NCBI GenBank assembly: GCA_033239525.1 | Contig: BSYO01000033.1 | Location: 12,124,901 to 12,188,900, forward strand | DNA: 64,000 nt | DNA from: Nepenthes gracilis | Lineage: Eukaryota > Streptophyta > Magnoliopsida > Caryophyllales > Nepenthaceae | Direction of reading: 5' to 3' | Shown here: positions 1-12,600 of the stretch, piece by piece | Numbering within the stretch: the stretch's first letter is position 1 | Layout of the letters: the number at the start of each line of letters is the position of its first letter | Position numbers and translations under genes: made by a program | The notes under the pieces: generated by a model | Database searches by the model: none | Told to the model about the DNA's origin: nothing | Seen by the model: only the letters and a program-made list of their open reading frames with translations

Positions 1-500
1 ATAGTAGAACTTAATGCAATTATATGAACTCATAGTTTAAGAAACAGTGGAGCAGCTTTATCATTGTGTTAAGATTCAACTTATAAGCCATGTAGTAGTA
101 GAACAAGAGTAGTATCAAATAGCACATCAATCCGAACAAAATAAATAATGAAAATTATATTGTCAGGATGAGTAGTATTGACAATGTTCATGGATAACCT
201 ATGCACTTGAGCAGAATTGCTCAGTACCAGGCATTGCGAGCACGACATGGCTTTATGAGGCGACAAAGAATCAACTCAGCCCAAAAACTCAGATGTTAGG
301 TGAATGTCAATTAATGCTTTTATAATCAAACAGTGTCATCCTATTCTTAATTGGCTGGCCTAAAACTAACTTCAGAATCATAATAGAGATGCAATTTCGT
401 AGTTTTAGACAATTAATGGTCAAGAAATTCTCTAAAAACTCATGTCTTCTCTTCACGCTCTATTTCTTCTCTTCTTTTTTTCAACGATCACCAATCTTAT
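1..500. other. AT-rich sequence without a recognised gene
   Basis: No convincing coding exon was found. The last 65 bases (about 437-505, a CT-rich stretch with CTTCTCTTCACGCTCT) recur at about 2988-3055, so the tandem array that follows lies between two direct copies of this stretch. The unplaced last exon of the RNase T2 gene could lie here or beyond the window, but none was identified. Confidence 0.4.
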
Positions 501-504
501 CTGC

Positions 505-2060
505 TCTTCTACCTTGTTTATGTATTGAATGCACTCTTTATTCAGGCATGTTTCCTTAACAAGTAGCAATACTTCCTAATTTTGGCTTATTGGCTATTAA
601 GGAAAACAGTTGAGACTTCTTTTCAAACTATAAGAAATTTTACAAAGTTGCTTAAAATAAATGAGAATAAATAATACCTATATTTATATAAACAAGTTTC
701 ACATATTTTTATAAAATAAAAATTATATATTGGTGTATTTTCAGAAATTTATGAATATCAGGACAAGGCGACCCAAAACCATTCTAGTCCCACTATCTTT
801 ACGGGGTGAGGATCCTATCAAATTCCACACAAGGCAGATAAACCCCAACATTTTGGAGTTAATATTCTAGCACTATTGAGCATGTTGTCCTCCTTACCAA
901 ATATCTTACACAGTCTTTTGCCTTGTCTATGCATTGGATTCACTCTTTACTGGGCACACTTCCTGAATAAGTAGCATTAATTTTTAATTTTGGCTTACTG
1001 GCTATGAAGGAAACTGCTGAGATTTCTTTCCAAATTATAGAAAATTATGCAGCATTACTCACAAGAAATTGAGAATAAATGATACGTATCTTTATATAAA
1101 CAAGTTTCACAATTTCTCTATAAAATAAAAAATTTTATAAAAGTGTATTTTCAGAAATATATGAAAATGGGGACAAGGCGACCTAAACTGTCCCTATCCC
1201 ACTATCTTTACGGGGTGCGAATTCCCTGTCAGATTCCGCAAGAGGAAGATAAACCATGACGTTTCGAAGTTAATATTCTGGCACCATTGAACATGTTATC
1301 CTCTTTACCAAATATCCTACCCACTCGTCTACTTTGTCTATTTATTGGATGCACTCCTTATTAGGGTGTTTTTCTTAGACAAGTAGCATCACTACCTAAT
1401 TCTAGCTTATTGGCTGTGAAGGAAACAGCTAAGACTTCTTTCCAGGCTATAGGAAATTACATGGAGTTACCCACAAAAAATTGAGAATAAATGATACATA
1501 GCTTTATATAAACAAGTTTCCCAAGTTTTTTTTTTTAACAAAATAAAAAGAATTATATACAACTGTATTTTCAAAGGTACATGAAAATCGAGACAAGGTG
1601 ACCTAAATCTATTCCTATCCCACTATTTACTAGGTGAGGATTCCCTACCAGATTCCACATAAGGTAGATAAACCCCGATGTAGTAGACTTAATATTCTAG
1701 CACTACTGAACATGTTATCCTCTTTACTAGATATCCTATGCGCTCTTCTACCATGTCTATGTATTGCATGCACTGTTTATTGTGGCATGTTTCCTTAACA
1801 AGAAGAATCACTTCCTAATTTAGGCTTATTAGCTATAAAGGAAACAGTTTAAAAAATGAGAATAAATGATACATATCTTTATAAAAACAAGTTTCACATG
1901 TTTAAATGCGTGCATGCACGTGTGTGTGTGCGAGGTATTTCAAAAGTATTTGAAAGTCTGGAGAAGGTAACCTAAAACCGTCCCTATCCGACCATCTTTA
2001 CTGGATGAGGATTCCCTGTCAGATTATGCACGAGACAAATAAATCTCAAAGGCTTGAAGT
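505..2060. repeat. tandem array of ~410-bp units, nearly 4 copies
   Basis: The same order of short blocks recurs at about 544, 950, 1361 and 1779: a stretch like AACAAGTAGCA, then TTGGCTTATTGGCTAT, a GAGAATAAATGATAC block, TTATATAAACAAGTTTC, then GACAAGGCGACC and CCCACTATCTTTACGGGG. The spacing is 406-418 bases. Units differ by many substitutions and small indels and the fourth is shortened in the middle, so the array is old. No unit has an open frame worth calling. It could be a small satellite-like array or repeats inside a larger element. Confidence 0.8.
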
Positions 2061-2469
2061 TTGGTAAAATTGCCATCCCTATGCAGAATAATCTTCACAC
2101 TATATACGAGGGAATTGGATGAGGAGAGGAAAATTAAAGGAACCGAAACAAAAGAAAGGAGAAAGAAGAGGATATCCATGGCAAAGACGTTGCAGAGACA
2201 TTTGACATGCCCAATTTACCCACCCATTTATACCAAGTGATCACAGACTGATGGATCTTACAAAGCCTTCAACTATAACCCTCAAACCTTCAGACCTTTT
2301 AGACTATGAAATCACATTGACTCAAACCTTACAGGTAGCAAATTATGGCAATAATAAACATGAAGATTAGCCAATTTTGTGTGTCGCCAAGATAACTTGA
2401 ACTACATGATAAAGACATCAGATGGCACACTGAAAAAACGGATTAGGAACATAAAATGAAATAACAACT

Positions 2470-2700
2470 TATATTCAAAAAATCGATCGATATATACATC
2501 ACTATAGATCACCCCGATATAGATATTTTCTAATATTGTAACAAAATCGTGATGTCTTTAAATTGGCGACATACCGTTATATATTAGCTAATATTTTCCA
2601 GTAAGGTTTTTATTCTTAATAAAATATACGTATCACCAAATATGGCAATACTGATACAATCTCATCTAATACAAATATTGACATTTTAATACATGATTAA
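2470..2700 (-). mobile_element. degenerate copy of the CATGGATG/ATATCG interspersed repeat
   Basis: Contains remnants of the family interior (ATCGATCGATATATAC, GATATAGATATTTTC, a GATACAATCTC block) and ends in an AATATTGACATTTTAATACATG stretch resembling the family terminus. This is the most decayed copy in the window. Confidence 0.45.
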
Positions 2701-2879
2701 GAGAGTTTGGAGCTGGATGGAACACGGAGACAAGCAACAAGTCAGAGCATATGCACACAGCCACAGGATAGTCATTAATATATTGTCTTAGAACACTCAT
2801 ATCCATCCATCTAAATGAATATATATTTCTAAATATAGATACTCAAACTAAAACCCATCTAAATTTTTAAACAGCCTAA

Positions 2880-3305
2880 AATTTAAGCATCGTTAGTAGA
2901 AGAACTTAATTTATACACCCTAAATTTTAGCGTATATCCATCCTCAATAACACCAAATTTCTTTCCTCCCCTCTCTTCTCTTCTCCTCCAACTCATGCCT
3001 TCTCTTCACGCTCTCTTTCTTCTCTTCTTTTTTTTAACAATCACCATTCTTTTCACAGTTACCACTGACACCAAAAAAATATTTTTAGAAAAAATTAAAT
3101 AATGGTGTTGGATGATATAACAAAAAAAAAGTATTCAATTATTTTTAAAATCTTTTAAAAAATATAATTCACTAGGTATAGACGATCAATCTAGACAGTT
3201 TGATGCATCACATGAACTATAGCGAATGTTTAAATTTAAAACAATATTATAGAAAGTCTAATTCAAACATTTTTGAGATCCAATCTAATGTAAATGCTCT
3301 TAAAA
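2880..3305. mobile_element. possible MITE with poor terminal inverted repeats
   Basis: The left edge (TTTAAGCATCGTTAG) and the reverse complement of the right edge (TTTAAGAGCATTTACATT) are similar. The interior is AT-rich with a CT-rich tract and no coding potential. The overall style fits small non-autonomous DNA elements of plants, but no target-site duplication was established. Confidence 0.3.
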
Positions 3306-3564
3306 GTCACATGAACGAATAGTTTGTCTGAAGAAGAACTTCTCAAACTACATTATTGTACGTAAGAATACCTCAAATATTCTCAATTACTCTTCTCGAT
3401 TTTATTACCAACTTTAACCTTTTCTACTTGCCATAAGACTCGAAATTGGCACTATAAAACTCAAAACATTGTATGACTTTTGATGGAGTGGAAGATTAAT
3501 AGTCTGTTTGCTCATATAAATTTTTTTTTTTAAAAATAATGAGATAAAAATTAAAATAAGAAAT

Positions 3565-4400
3565 TGTTGGGTCCAGTACCCAGGGTCCTCTGTCTAACGG
3601 GTAAATACTTGACCCGAGAAGCCCAAGGCGTTAGCGCTCGGAAATACCCATGGTGAGTCCGAGAACATTTGCGAAGCAATGAGCATAACCCCGGCGAAAG
3701 CTTCGTTGTCCGAGAACCAGCATAGCGCGTCATGAAGTCCGCGGACCCAGCGAAGGCACGAGGACTCACCCGAAAGGTGAAATTCCTATGAAGCACGAGG
3801 ACTCTCAAAAACGCCCGAGATTGCCAGCTCAGCTAACAAACTTCTGCAAAACGCATAAAACCTACAACGCACTACCACTGCCAGTCTGACACCACAGTCT
3901 GTCACCGCCGTCTGGCATTCCTGGCAAAAACGGCTAAACGTGCCTCCCGTACACTGACGCACCTGACGCCGCAGGGACGTGTCAGGTGAGAGGTGGCCAG
4001 CCTGGCACCCAGTGGCCAACGGCATTATTCTCGCCTATAAATACTCTCCCTGGGCATCAGGGGGAGGGACCTTTTTTTTTGGAGAGGGAAGAGGGGGAAA
4101 GCTCTGACGAATTTTCTGGAGAACAAAAAGGGCTAAGACTCACAGAGAGAGAAAGAAAACGCTCGGCCACAGTCTTCATCTCTTTGTAATTCAGACGCTC
4201 GGCCACTGTATTGGTCTCTTGTAAAAAAACGCTCATAGTGAAATATTTTCGGGCCTGGCCTCGTGGTTTTCCCTTCTCATTGAAGAGAGGGTTTCCACGT
4301 AAAAATCCGTGTGCAAATTTCTTTCTTTTTCACTCTTACTTACTCACTCATCTTGCATTCACTTTGTGTTGCTCGGACCCCAAAAATCCGGTACGCAACA
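3565..4400 (+). mobile_element. solo LTR, 836 bp, TSD GAAAT
   Basis: Begins TGTTGGGTCC and ends ACGCAACA, a TGTTG/CAACA terminal inverted repeat. It is bounded by the 5-bp direct repeat GAAAT at 3560-3564 and 4401-4405. A TATA-like CTATAAATACTC lies near 4036, suitable for an LTR promoter. There is no internal region or partner LTR, so this is a recombinational remnant of an LTR retrotransposon. The short open frames inside are not genes. Confidence 0.9.
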
Positions 4401-4486
4401 GAAATAAAATAAATAAATAATTACTTTCTTTAAATATAAATATTTCATTACATATTTTTTTCTTATGATTTTCTATACAAGCCAAA

Positions 4487-6033
4487 TGATGGGTCCGGTA
4501 CCATGAGCCGGCCCAAAGTCTGAAGTACAGCAGATTGACGGTCCGTCAATGATTCTTCCAAAGCCCAGTGCAAGGTCCCGAGCAGCCACCGAGAAGTCCA
4601 TGCAACTTGGCCCAAAGAAGGCCCGCAGTTCAGCGACTCCATCTCAGAAGACCGGCCCATGTGTCCCTGCCAGTACACAGCTCCGGTAGCCAAGCACGGG
4701 CAAGCAAGGAGAGCTTGTCATACTACGGCTACGACAACTGCCCTAACAACTCAACAAATATTCCCATAACATTGTCCATAATCACACGTCATCCCAAATT
4801 GGCAACTACGATTCAGCAAATTTTCCCAACGGGGTCCACAATCATCTGGACAACTCGGCAAATCCCTATAAGCAAACGTTGCCAACCATGAGCCCCAAGG
4901 CAGGCTTCATAGCCCTCGCTCTACATATACCATCTTTCCTCCACAAGGAAAGGGGAGAGCAGGAGAAGGGAAAAGATTTCAAAAGCAGAACCCAAAAAGA
5001 GAAGAGAACTAAAAGAGAAAAAAAAGGGGTCAATAAGAGCATGCTCACCCTCACACTTCCTCATTGAGATCAAAGGGCTTCCCCGGCGGAGCAAGAGCAC
5101 CCCCGGCTTTTGAAGCAACCCTTTGATCCAAGCTCACGACTACATAGGCACCGTGTCTGCTCTAAACTCTTATGCTACCAAGACACCGAAAATAGTTCGT
5201 GTAGCGAGGCGTAGGAAGCCCCCCTTACTAGTAGTCGGAGACAAGTCCAGCGGGCGTCCCTCTCTCCATTATCATTGCCCAGGAGTTCCTTCCTCTCTCC
5301 ATTATCCAGAGTCCAATCCTCCATGTCTCAAAGCCGCCCCTCGGTTGGACATACTCAACAAACCCCGATCCCCCATCTCTCTAAGCCGTCCTTAATCTAG
5401 CGCACTCAATGGTACTCAATCCTCCATCTCTCTAAACTACCCTTTAGTCGTCGGGCGCACTCAACGGAACTCAATCTTCTATCTCTCTAAGTCGCCCCTA
5501 GTCGGGCGCACTCAGTAGGGATCAATCCTTCATTTTTCTAAGTCGCCCCTGGTCAGACGCACTCATCAGAGCTCTGTCTTCCATATCCTAAAGTCGGCCC
5601 TTGGCCATGTACACTCAGCAAAGCCCAATCCTCCATCTCTAAGTCGCCCCCTAGTCAGGCGCACTTAGCGGAGCTCAATCATTCATCTTTCTAAGCCGTC
5701 TCCGAATTGGGCGCACTCATCGAAGCTCTGTCCTCCATCTCCTAAAGCCTCCCACCAGCGGAGTGCATTCAAGCACTTGATCCCTCATTACGCGTATCCA
5801 CACATCAATTATTTACTCATATTTTTCTATCCATCTGAGAAATATTTATGCTTGAGCATTGAAGGATATATTGGGAAGCAAGTTTTCGCCATCTTCTGAC
5901 CTCTTATTTATTAGTTGTAATGTATAGGATCCAGGTTCAAAGTAATAGAGACCGAACCCACTTCAATTTGACCGCCGAGAAAAGATCAAACGACTTTTAA
6001 TTCGTATAATAATCTGAATCAATAGATGCATCA
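4487..6033 (+). mobile_element. solo LTR, 1547 bp, TSD CCAAA
   Basis: Begins TGATGGGTCC and ends GATGCATCA, giving a TGATG/CATCA inverted repeat. The 5-bp direct repeat CCAAA flanks it at 4482-4486 and 6034-6038. Its start (TGATGGGTCCGGTACC) resembles the start of the solo LTR 86 bases upstream (TGTTGGGTCCAGTACC), so the two families look related. A minisatellite occupies the later half. No coding content. Confidence 0.9.
5290..5775 (+). repeat. minisatellite of ~51-bp units inside the LTR
   Basis: About eight imperfect units carry the pattern CTCCATCTCTCTAAGTCGCC followed by TAGTCGGGCGCACTCA. The GCACTCA word recurs near 5401, 5456, 5506, 5557, 5609, 5661, 5709 and 5762. The array lies wholly inside the LTR at 4487-6033. 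Confidence 0.8.
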
Positions 6034-6284
6034 CCAAACATGTAAAAATATTTTTCTACAATTTTTTTTTGATTTTATCAAACTTTTTTAGGACCAAATA
6101 AATCTTAAACTTTCAAATTTCTTCCAAGCCCGATCATACTTTGCATTATCAAATCAATTGAATAAAGCATATTTCCTAAAATCAAGCCTTTTTTCTAATT
6201 AAATCTCCTGAGCATTGCCAGTGTAACATTTGGAATCCTAATCATATTGCAATGCGCAAAGTTTACTATTCCTTATATGCTAAT

Positions 6285-6475
6285 AATTGATGCAAATATT
6301 AGCCAATATGTATCAATATCGAAACTCTTTAATACTAATATTTCCCAATACTTGGACAACATTATGATACGTTTTACATCAAGCGATACAGACGATATAT
6401 CAGGCAACGATATATATTATCCGATACCAATATGATTACGATCGATACTAATATTTTTATTTATGCAACAAATAG
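6285..6475 (-). mobile_element. CATGGATG/ATATCG repeat copy
   Basis: Contains GATATATCAGGCAACGATAT and ATTACGATCGATACTAATAT and ends near ATTTTTATTTATGCA, a worn form of the family end. It lies just downstream of RNase T2 exon 8 as transcribed, so possibly in a last intron. Confidence 0.6.
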
Positions 6476-6622
6476 AGACAAATATACAGTTAAGATTGGC
6501 AATCAATTCTTCCTATATGCTACAATAAATGGGAAAGATTGTAGTAATAAATCAGCCATCAAAAGAAACAGACAGTACCAGATTTTCAAATACAGTAGAA
6601 ACTGAGAAACCAAGAAAATTAC

Positions 6623-9600
6623 CGAAGGATGACACATATACTGGCAGGCGGACATACTTTGGACAAGAGCCCTTTGAAGAAACTGCCCCAGCTTGAACAA
6701 GGGAAGAAACTACACAGTCTCGAGGCTGTAAATACAATTAAAAATTTCAGTCGATTAAAGTGAAATAGTCCATATAAGCTATATATGTGAAAACCATATC
6801 AAAGATGGTGTGTTGTCCCAAATTCAAAAGACTCCATAGTACAAATGAAAACATTAGTTGTAGTCATATCGGTATTGTTTGTGGCCATATCAATATTGGA
6901 TATATCAAACAATACATATCAATATCGAGTATATCGAAAGAAAAAATTTCTAAAAATAATAAACCAAATGGACCGTATCAGCCTATATATTAGCCAAATA
7001 TCAGATGTATTAGTTGATATTTCAAATATCAGTTTATATATCGTGATATATTTTTAATACAAAAATATATCGTGATATTATTGTGGTATCAAGAATACAA
7101 GTACCAGGACCCAATAATAATAGATATCGGTTAATAATATAAATATTAAATAATATTTGCATTTATGCTCTATAGATTGGCAAGACCTCTTGTTGTAGGC
7201 TTTATACCGTTTTCTGAAACGGATTCTAAACTAAAAACCAAGTACATCTCGCTCATTGTAGATCCCTTTGTTAAAGAATGGGATAACATTGTAAATTAAA
7301 ATATCGACATTGATTGGTAATAGTCACATCGGTATCGGATATATTAGGCAATATGTATTAATATAGGACTTATCAAAAGTAAAAAAAAAAAAATTATAAA
7401 TTGTAACCTGATAGGATAATACCGGCTGATATTTCACTCAAATATCAAGTATCTAGGATCCGATATCAATATTTCACCATAGACAAAACACATAGGAAAT
7501 GACTAACTAAAAGTTATTTTACAATATCAAAGAAACTTTCCACGGTTCTTATACAAGAGCATATAGAGCTACTATTTGGACACCTCCGGACATTTCCTAT
7601 AACGTGGGGTTTTATTCATCCATCTACTTTTACATAAGCACATCGATATGGATAAATAAGACGCCACATAACCCAAGAATATCTCCAAAATATTTCACTA
7701 TTACCAAACACCTCTAAAGTAAAATAGTCCTATAAAGAGGACTTCTTTATTGGTAGGAAAGGCTTCAACAATTTCATGAGCTTCTCTAGTAATAAGGATC
7801 TCTCCCCCTCTCTCTCACACATACAAAGGCATGCCCACATACACACAAGTGCACGTAATCCTAGCCATTTCAATGTGTCAATAAAGGTGTTAAATGAGTC
7901 ATCCAAGCACAGTCCTTAGTGAACAATATTGGGCCATGTATAATACGGCTCAACACTTTGGGCCATGCTAGACCACGAGATAGGCAGCTTGTAGCCATGT
8001 TGGCCAATGGCACAACCAAGCTGTGATGTGGCACGACCAAAATTTTTTTTATGTTTTACAATCATGTGATTGTTGAACAATCGCATGACCACCGGAAGAA
8101 AAAAAGGGAAGAAAGGGGGAAACAGTCTTTTTGACCACTGCCCTCGGCCCAAATTTTTTAAAAAATCAAATAATATATATATATATATATATATACCTCC
8201 TACCCTACGCATTCACACACACTCAACACTCTATCTACTCTCTCTACAAGTTACTCCCTGATAGTATAATAAATAATATTAGTATGATACATACTAATAT
8301 ATTTATATTATTTTTTTTATTAATTTTTATCTATAGTTTATATATTAATATTATCATTTTATAAATTAATTATTAATTATAAAATATAATTTTTCTAATT
8401 TTGATAGTTTTTCCAATCCAAATATGTAAAAATATCCCAACATGCTATTAAAGGTGATATTATTCATCTTTTTCACAATTTAAACAAAAATTAATTTTAA
8501 AATTAATACCCATAAAATTTAATATTTCTTTAACTAGTGAAATATGATCATCACATAAAAAATTATCTTATAATTGTATTACAACACATTGAATTTCAGA
8601 AAATTAGAAATTACTAAAAAATCTTACTAGTTTTAAAATTTTTGAGCACCCATACAATGCTTCCATAATTTCCAAAAGAATTATAATGCTTTGTAGAATT
8701 CTATTTATTAATATTTTTTACTTTTATATTAGAATCATGCCTAGCACAACATGACACGTAGGCATGCCCAGCCTAGTACAAGCGAGCCATGTGCCGTGCT
8801 AAATCGGGACATATATGTCCCGTGCCATACCAAGCACAGCTTGTGATTTAAACATATTGTATCGGCACAGCACGTTTACCAGTGGAAGCCCGAATAAATA
8901 GGCCCTGCCGGTTCAATATGGCCCATTTAACACCTTTATGTGTCTAAATCCAACACATTTAATGTACTCTTATAATCCTACCCATTAAAGTTGGCAGCAT
9001 AAAATCTCATTGTTGGAAATGTAAGAGAGGATAAAAATGGATACATTTATGGATTAAAATATCAGTATCAGTATTAGTATCAATTATGATCATATTTATA
9101 TCTAACATATCAGACAATATATATATGTATTGGCTATATTGGATGATTTAAAAATTGTAAACTAATAGGATTAATTGATCAATGTATATCTAAAAATTTA
9201 TCAATGTTTTGAATATAGGCAAATATATTAATTATATTAGACAATATAAAAAAATATCGCGATAATGTCGCAATATCAGAATATGAGTATCGGAGGGTCT
9301 AATACCAATACATATCAATATATATTGTATTGAGGGGGTCTAATACCGATACATATCGATATATATCATATCGGGTTGATGTTTTCGTCCATAAATATAC
9401 TTTTTAACAGTTAGGTGTCATCAATGTAGCAGATAGAACTAACCTTGAAATCCTTATATAAGCATAAACGGAGCTCCTCTACATCATTGCCTGAGCAAAC
9501 TACCAGTGGTGATGCATGGAAAGCATTCTCAATGGCAGAAACAATGCCTCCGAGAGGATATTTCTCAGAGTCAGAAGCCACATATCCAGCTTCACTTAGA

Positions 9601-12600
9601 ACTTTCTGCAATTATTTAATTACCAAATACAAGGTGTGATGTGAACAAAATAAGCTCAGCATAAATCTAAAAGAAACAATAGAGCATATAATATTACTAA
9701 AGTAAAAGAATAGCTCAATGAACAAAGCTCACGCTTGGTGCGGGGTTCAAGAAAAAGTCGAATCAATTTAGATCTATTACACACTGTGTTACCTTACATA
9801 GAGATCATATTCATGACTTAAACTCATGAATACCAGATCAAACAGCTGCAACTCAGAGTTGCACCAAAGCCCCTAACAACTTTATTCTTTTGTGGGCTTG
9901 TTAATGTGGAGGGATAGATAAGATGCAACATCATCAGAGGATGTCATAAAAGATGCCCCCCTAAATAGAGCAATCCAATGCATGAAGATCCTACTATCTG
10001 CAGGGTTCAGGAAGGAGTTTAACTAGCTTTTGGATTTATTATACATGGTATTATCTTATTATGTAAGCTGTGGTTTTCGTGCTTCACACCTGCAACCACC
10101 AGATCACACGATGATAACTCTACAGTTGTGCTAAGACTCCTATTCTATGACTATAATGTACAAGAATAACCAAAGCAAGAAACTTCTTTTTTTTATTTAT
10201 TTTGCAAAGCTAAGTCCCCAAATAATTACTGTGACATTATATTTGGAATAGACATTGAGGGTACGTTCATTCTATATTATGGTATATGAGCTCCCGCTTT
10301 GTGTGGGATTCAAGGAAGAATAAGACTACTTTGGATCTATTGTAAATTGTTTTACATTATATTATGTGCAACAGATCGTTTCCATGACTAGACCTTGTGA
10401 TTATCGGATCAAATAGCTACAATATACCGTTGTGCCAAGGCTCCTAACAACTCTATTCTTGTGCGTGCTTGTTAGTATAGATGGATGACACCCCATCATC
10501 TAATGGTGTCAAAAATGATGTCCCCTAAAAAAAGTAGCCAATGGCATGAATATTTCACTATCCACGGGGTTCAAAAAATGATCGAACCACTTTTAGCATC
10601 TATTTACATGGACTTACCTTACAATAGGTGGTTTTCAAAATTTGAATATATAACAATCAAATTATGTAGCAACAATTCTACCGTTGTCCGAAGATTACTC
10701 TTCTATGACTAGAGTTTATGATAACCAAAGCAAGAAACTTCGTCTTATTTTGCAGAAAGTCGTTAAAGACTTACAGTGACATTATATTTGAAGTAGACGT
10801 TGAGGGTCGTCAAGAAATAATCATATTCATTCCGTATCACAGGATATGAACAAGTTCCATGTTTTTCTGAAAAATATACCAAATAAAAAGACAGAAAAGT
10901 AGTGCAGAAAAAACTATTAGTAACTGTGCACAGAACAAAATAATATTTTAGTTTGGATGCTAAGTCATTATCAGTAGCAATTTAACCACATGGGTGAAAA
11001 TATTAGTATTGATATCGAGATCAGTCACAGTCATATAAGTATCGAGCAATACATATCGATATTGGATATATCATATGAAACAAAAATTTTTGAAAATTGT
11101 AAGTTGACGGGATTATATCGGCTGATACGAAAACATATCACAATATTATTACGATATCGGGAAATATCAGTATCGAGAACCCCTTATCTCAATATCTATT
11201 GGCTGATATTTGCATCCATGCAAACTACTTAATGCTTAATGAATGACATCTCAGAAGTCATCAATTGAACTTAAAGCAGCGATGGCTTTGTGCAATGATA
11301 GGTGTCTGTGAAGGATAAGCACACAGGTCCTAGCCTAAGAGCTGACTTGTGCAAATATGGTCAAAGTTTAATAACACCCAACTGGTCCCTTCCAGGGCAC
11401 CTCTCAACTGGCTATAACTCTGTTTGTCAGAAAATAACTTACGAGAGAATATTTTCCTCATTTTCTAGTTTTTGATGCGCATGGGAAAATATTTCACACA
11501 TTTCTCAACATTTGACAGGTACCGGAAAACAAATCAATGAAAAATATTTTCCTGGTCAAAGGAAAATAAGGCTCAAATTTTGAAAAATGAATTTCTCCTT
11601 TCAAAATGGGTAGTCATTTTCAGAGCTCATTATTGACCACCGACACCCATTAATAAAAATTTTAACCAAAGATAATACCATTGTGGCCTATGATGCCCTG
11701 ACCCACTATCATCCCCGGTTGTCACTACTTTTTGTTCAAATTATCCCGTTTAAACAGCTTTATTTTGACAAGAATCATATCGGTTGCTTAAAGAGGCGGC
11801 TACAAAATATTCAAATAGAAGCCACATTGTGTTTCCAATCGTGTAACAAGCATCAAAATAAGAGTTCCATCCGTAAGTTTTTGGTACAGGTATCATCCCT
11901 CCAAAGAATAAAATCTCGGCAAAAGTATAAAATATTGATCAATATATATCAATACCAAGGGTCATAATAACATGTCAAAATAGCAATATTTTGTCACCCT
12001 GGAAATATATTAGTCGATATTGTCCCAAGTTCCAACTTAAAAAAATTGTATCATGTACGTCAAATACCGATTCGAATGCCTGAAAAGGCCGATACAATAC
12101 TGCTGTGAAGGATATTTCCATCCTTGCATCTCTCAGAATGGCAATTGCATGTTCTTTAATTATAGCTAGTCAAGAAACAATAACTAAACAGACATGAAAA
12201 GTATCAGGACTTCATTGAATTCTTTAGAATCTAGGATTCACAAGGCTCCTCAATTAAATTGCAAGAGTTGTTCATATCAAATTAAACAAGGAAGACAGAT
12301 ATGAGACATCAATTAATCATGATATGAGCAAGAGCTGTAGATAATTACCCCACTGCCGGTGTATATTGCCCAACCAGCCATCATAGGAACAAAAAAAGGC
12401 ATCTTCAGAATAATGTCATGGTATAAAAATGTACAATTCTGCTCAATTGGCATAACTACCTCGTGTGCCCAAAATGTCCCTTTGTGTCCATCACATGTCG
12501 ATGGTGAACCACAGCTGAGAGATGGCCAATATTTCTCTAAGGCACTGAGCAGTGATGAGATCTACAAATCAAAAGAGTGTAAGAGATTTAATGATTGTTA

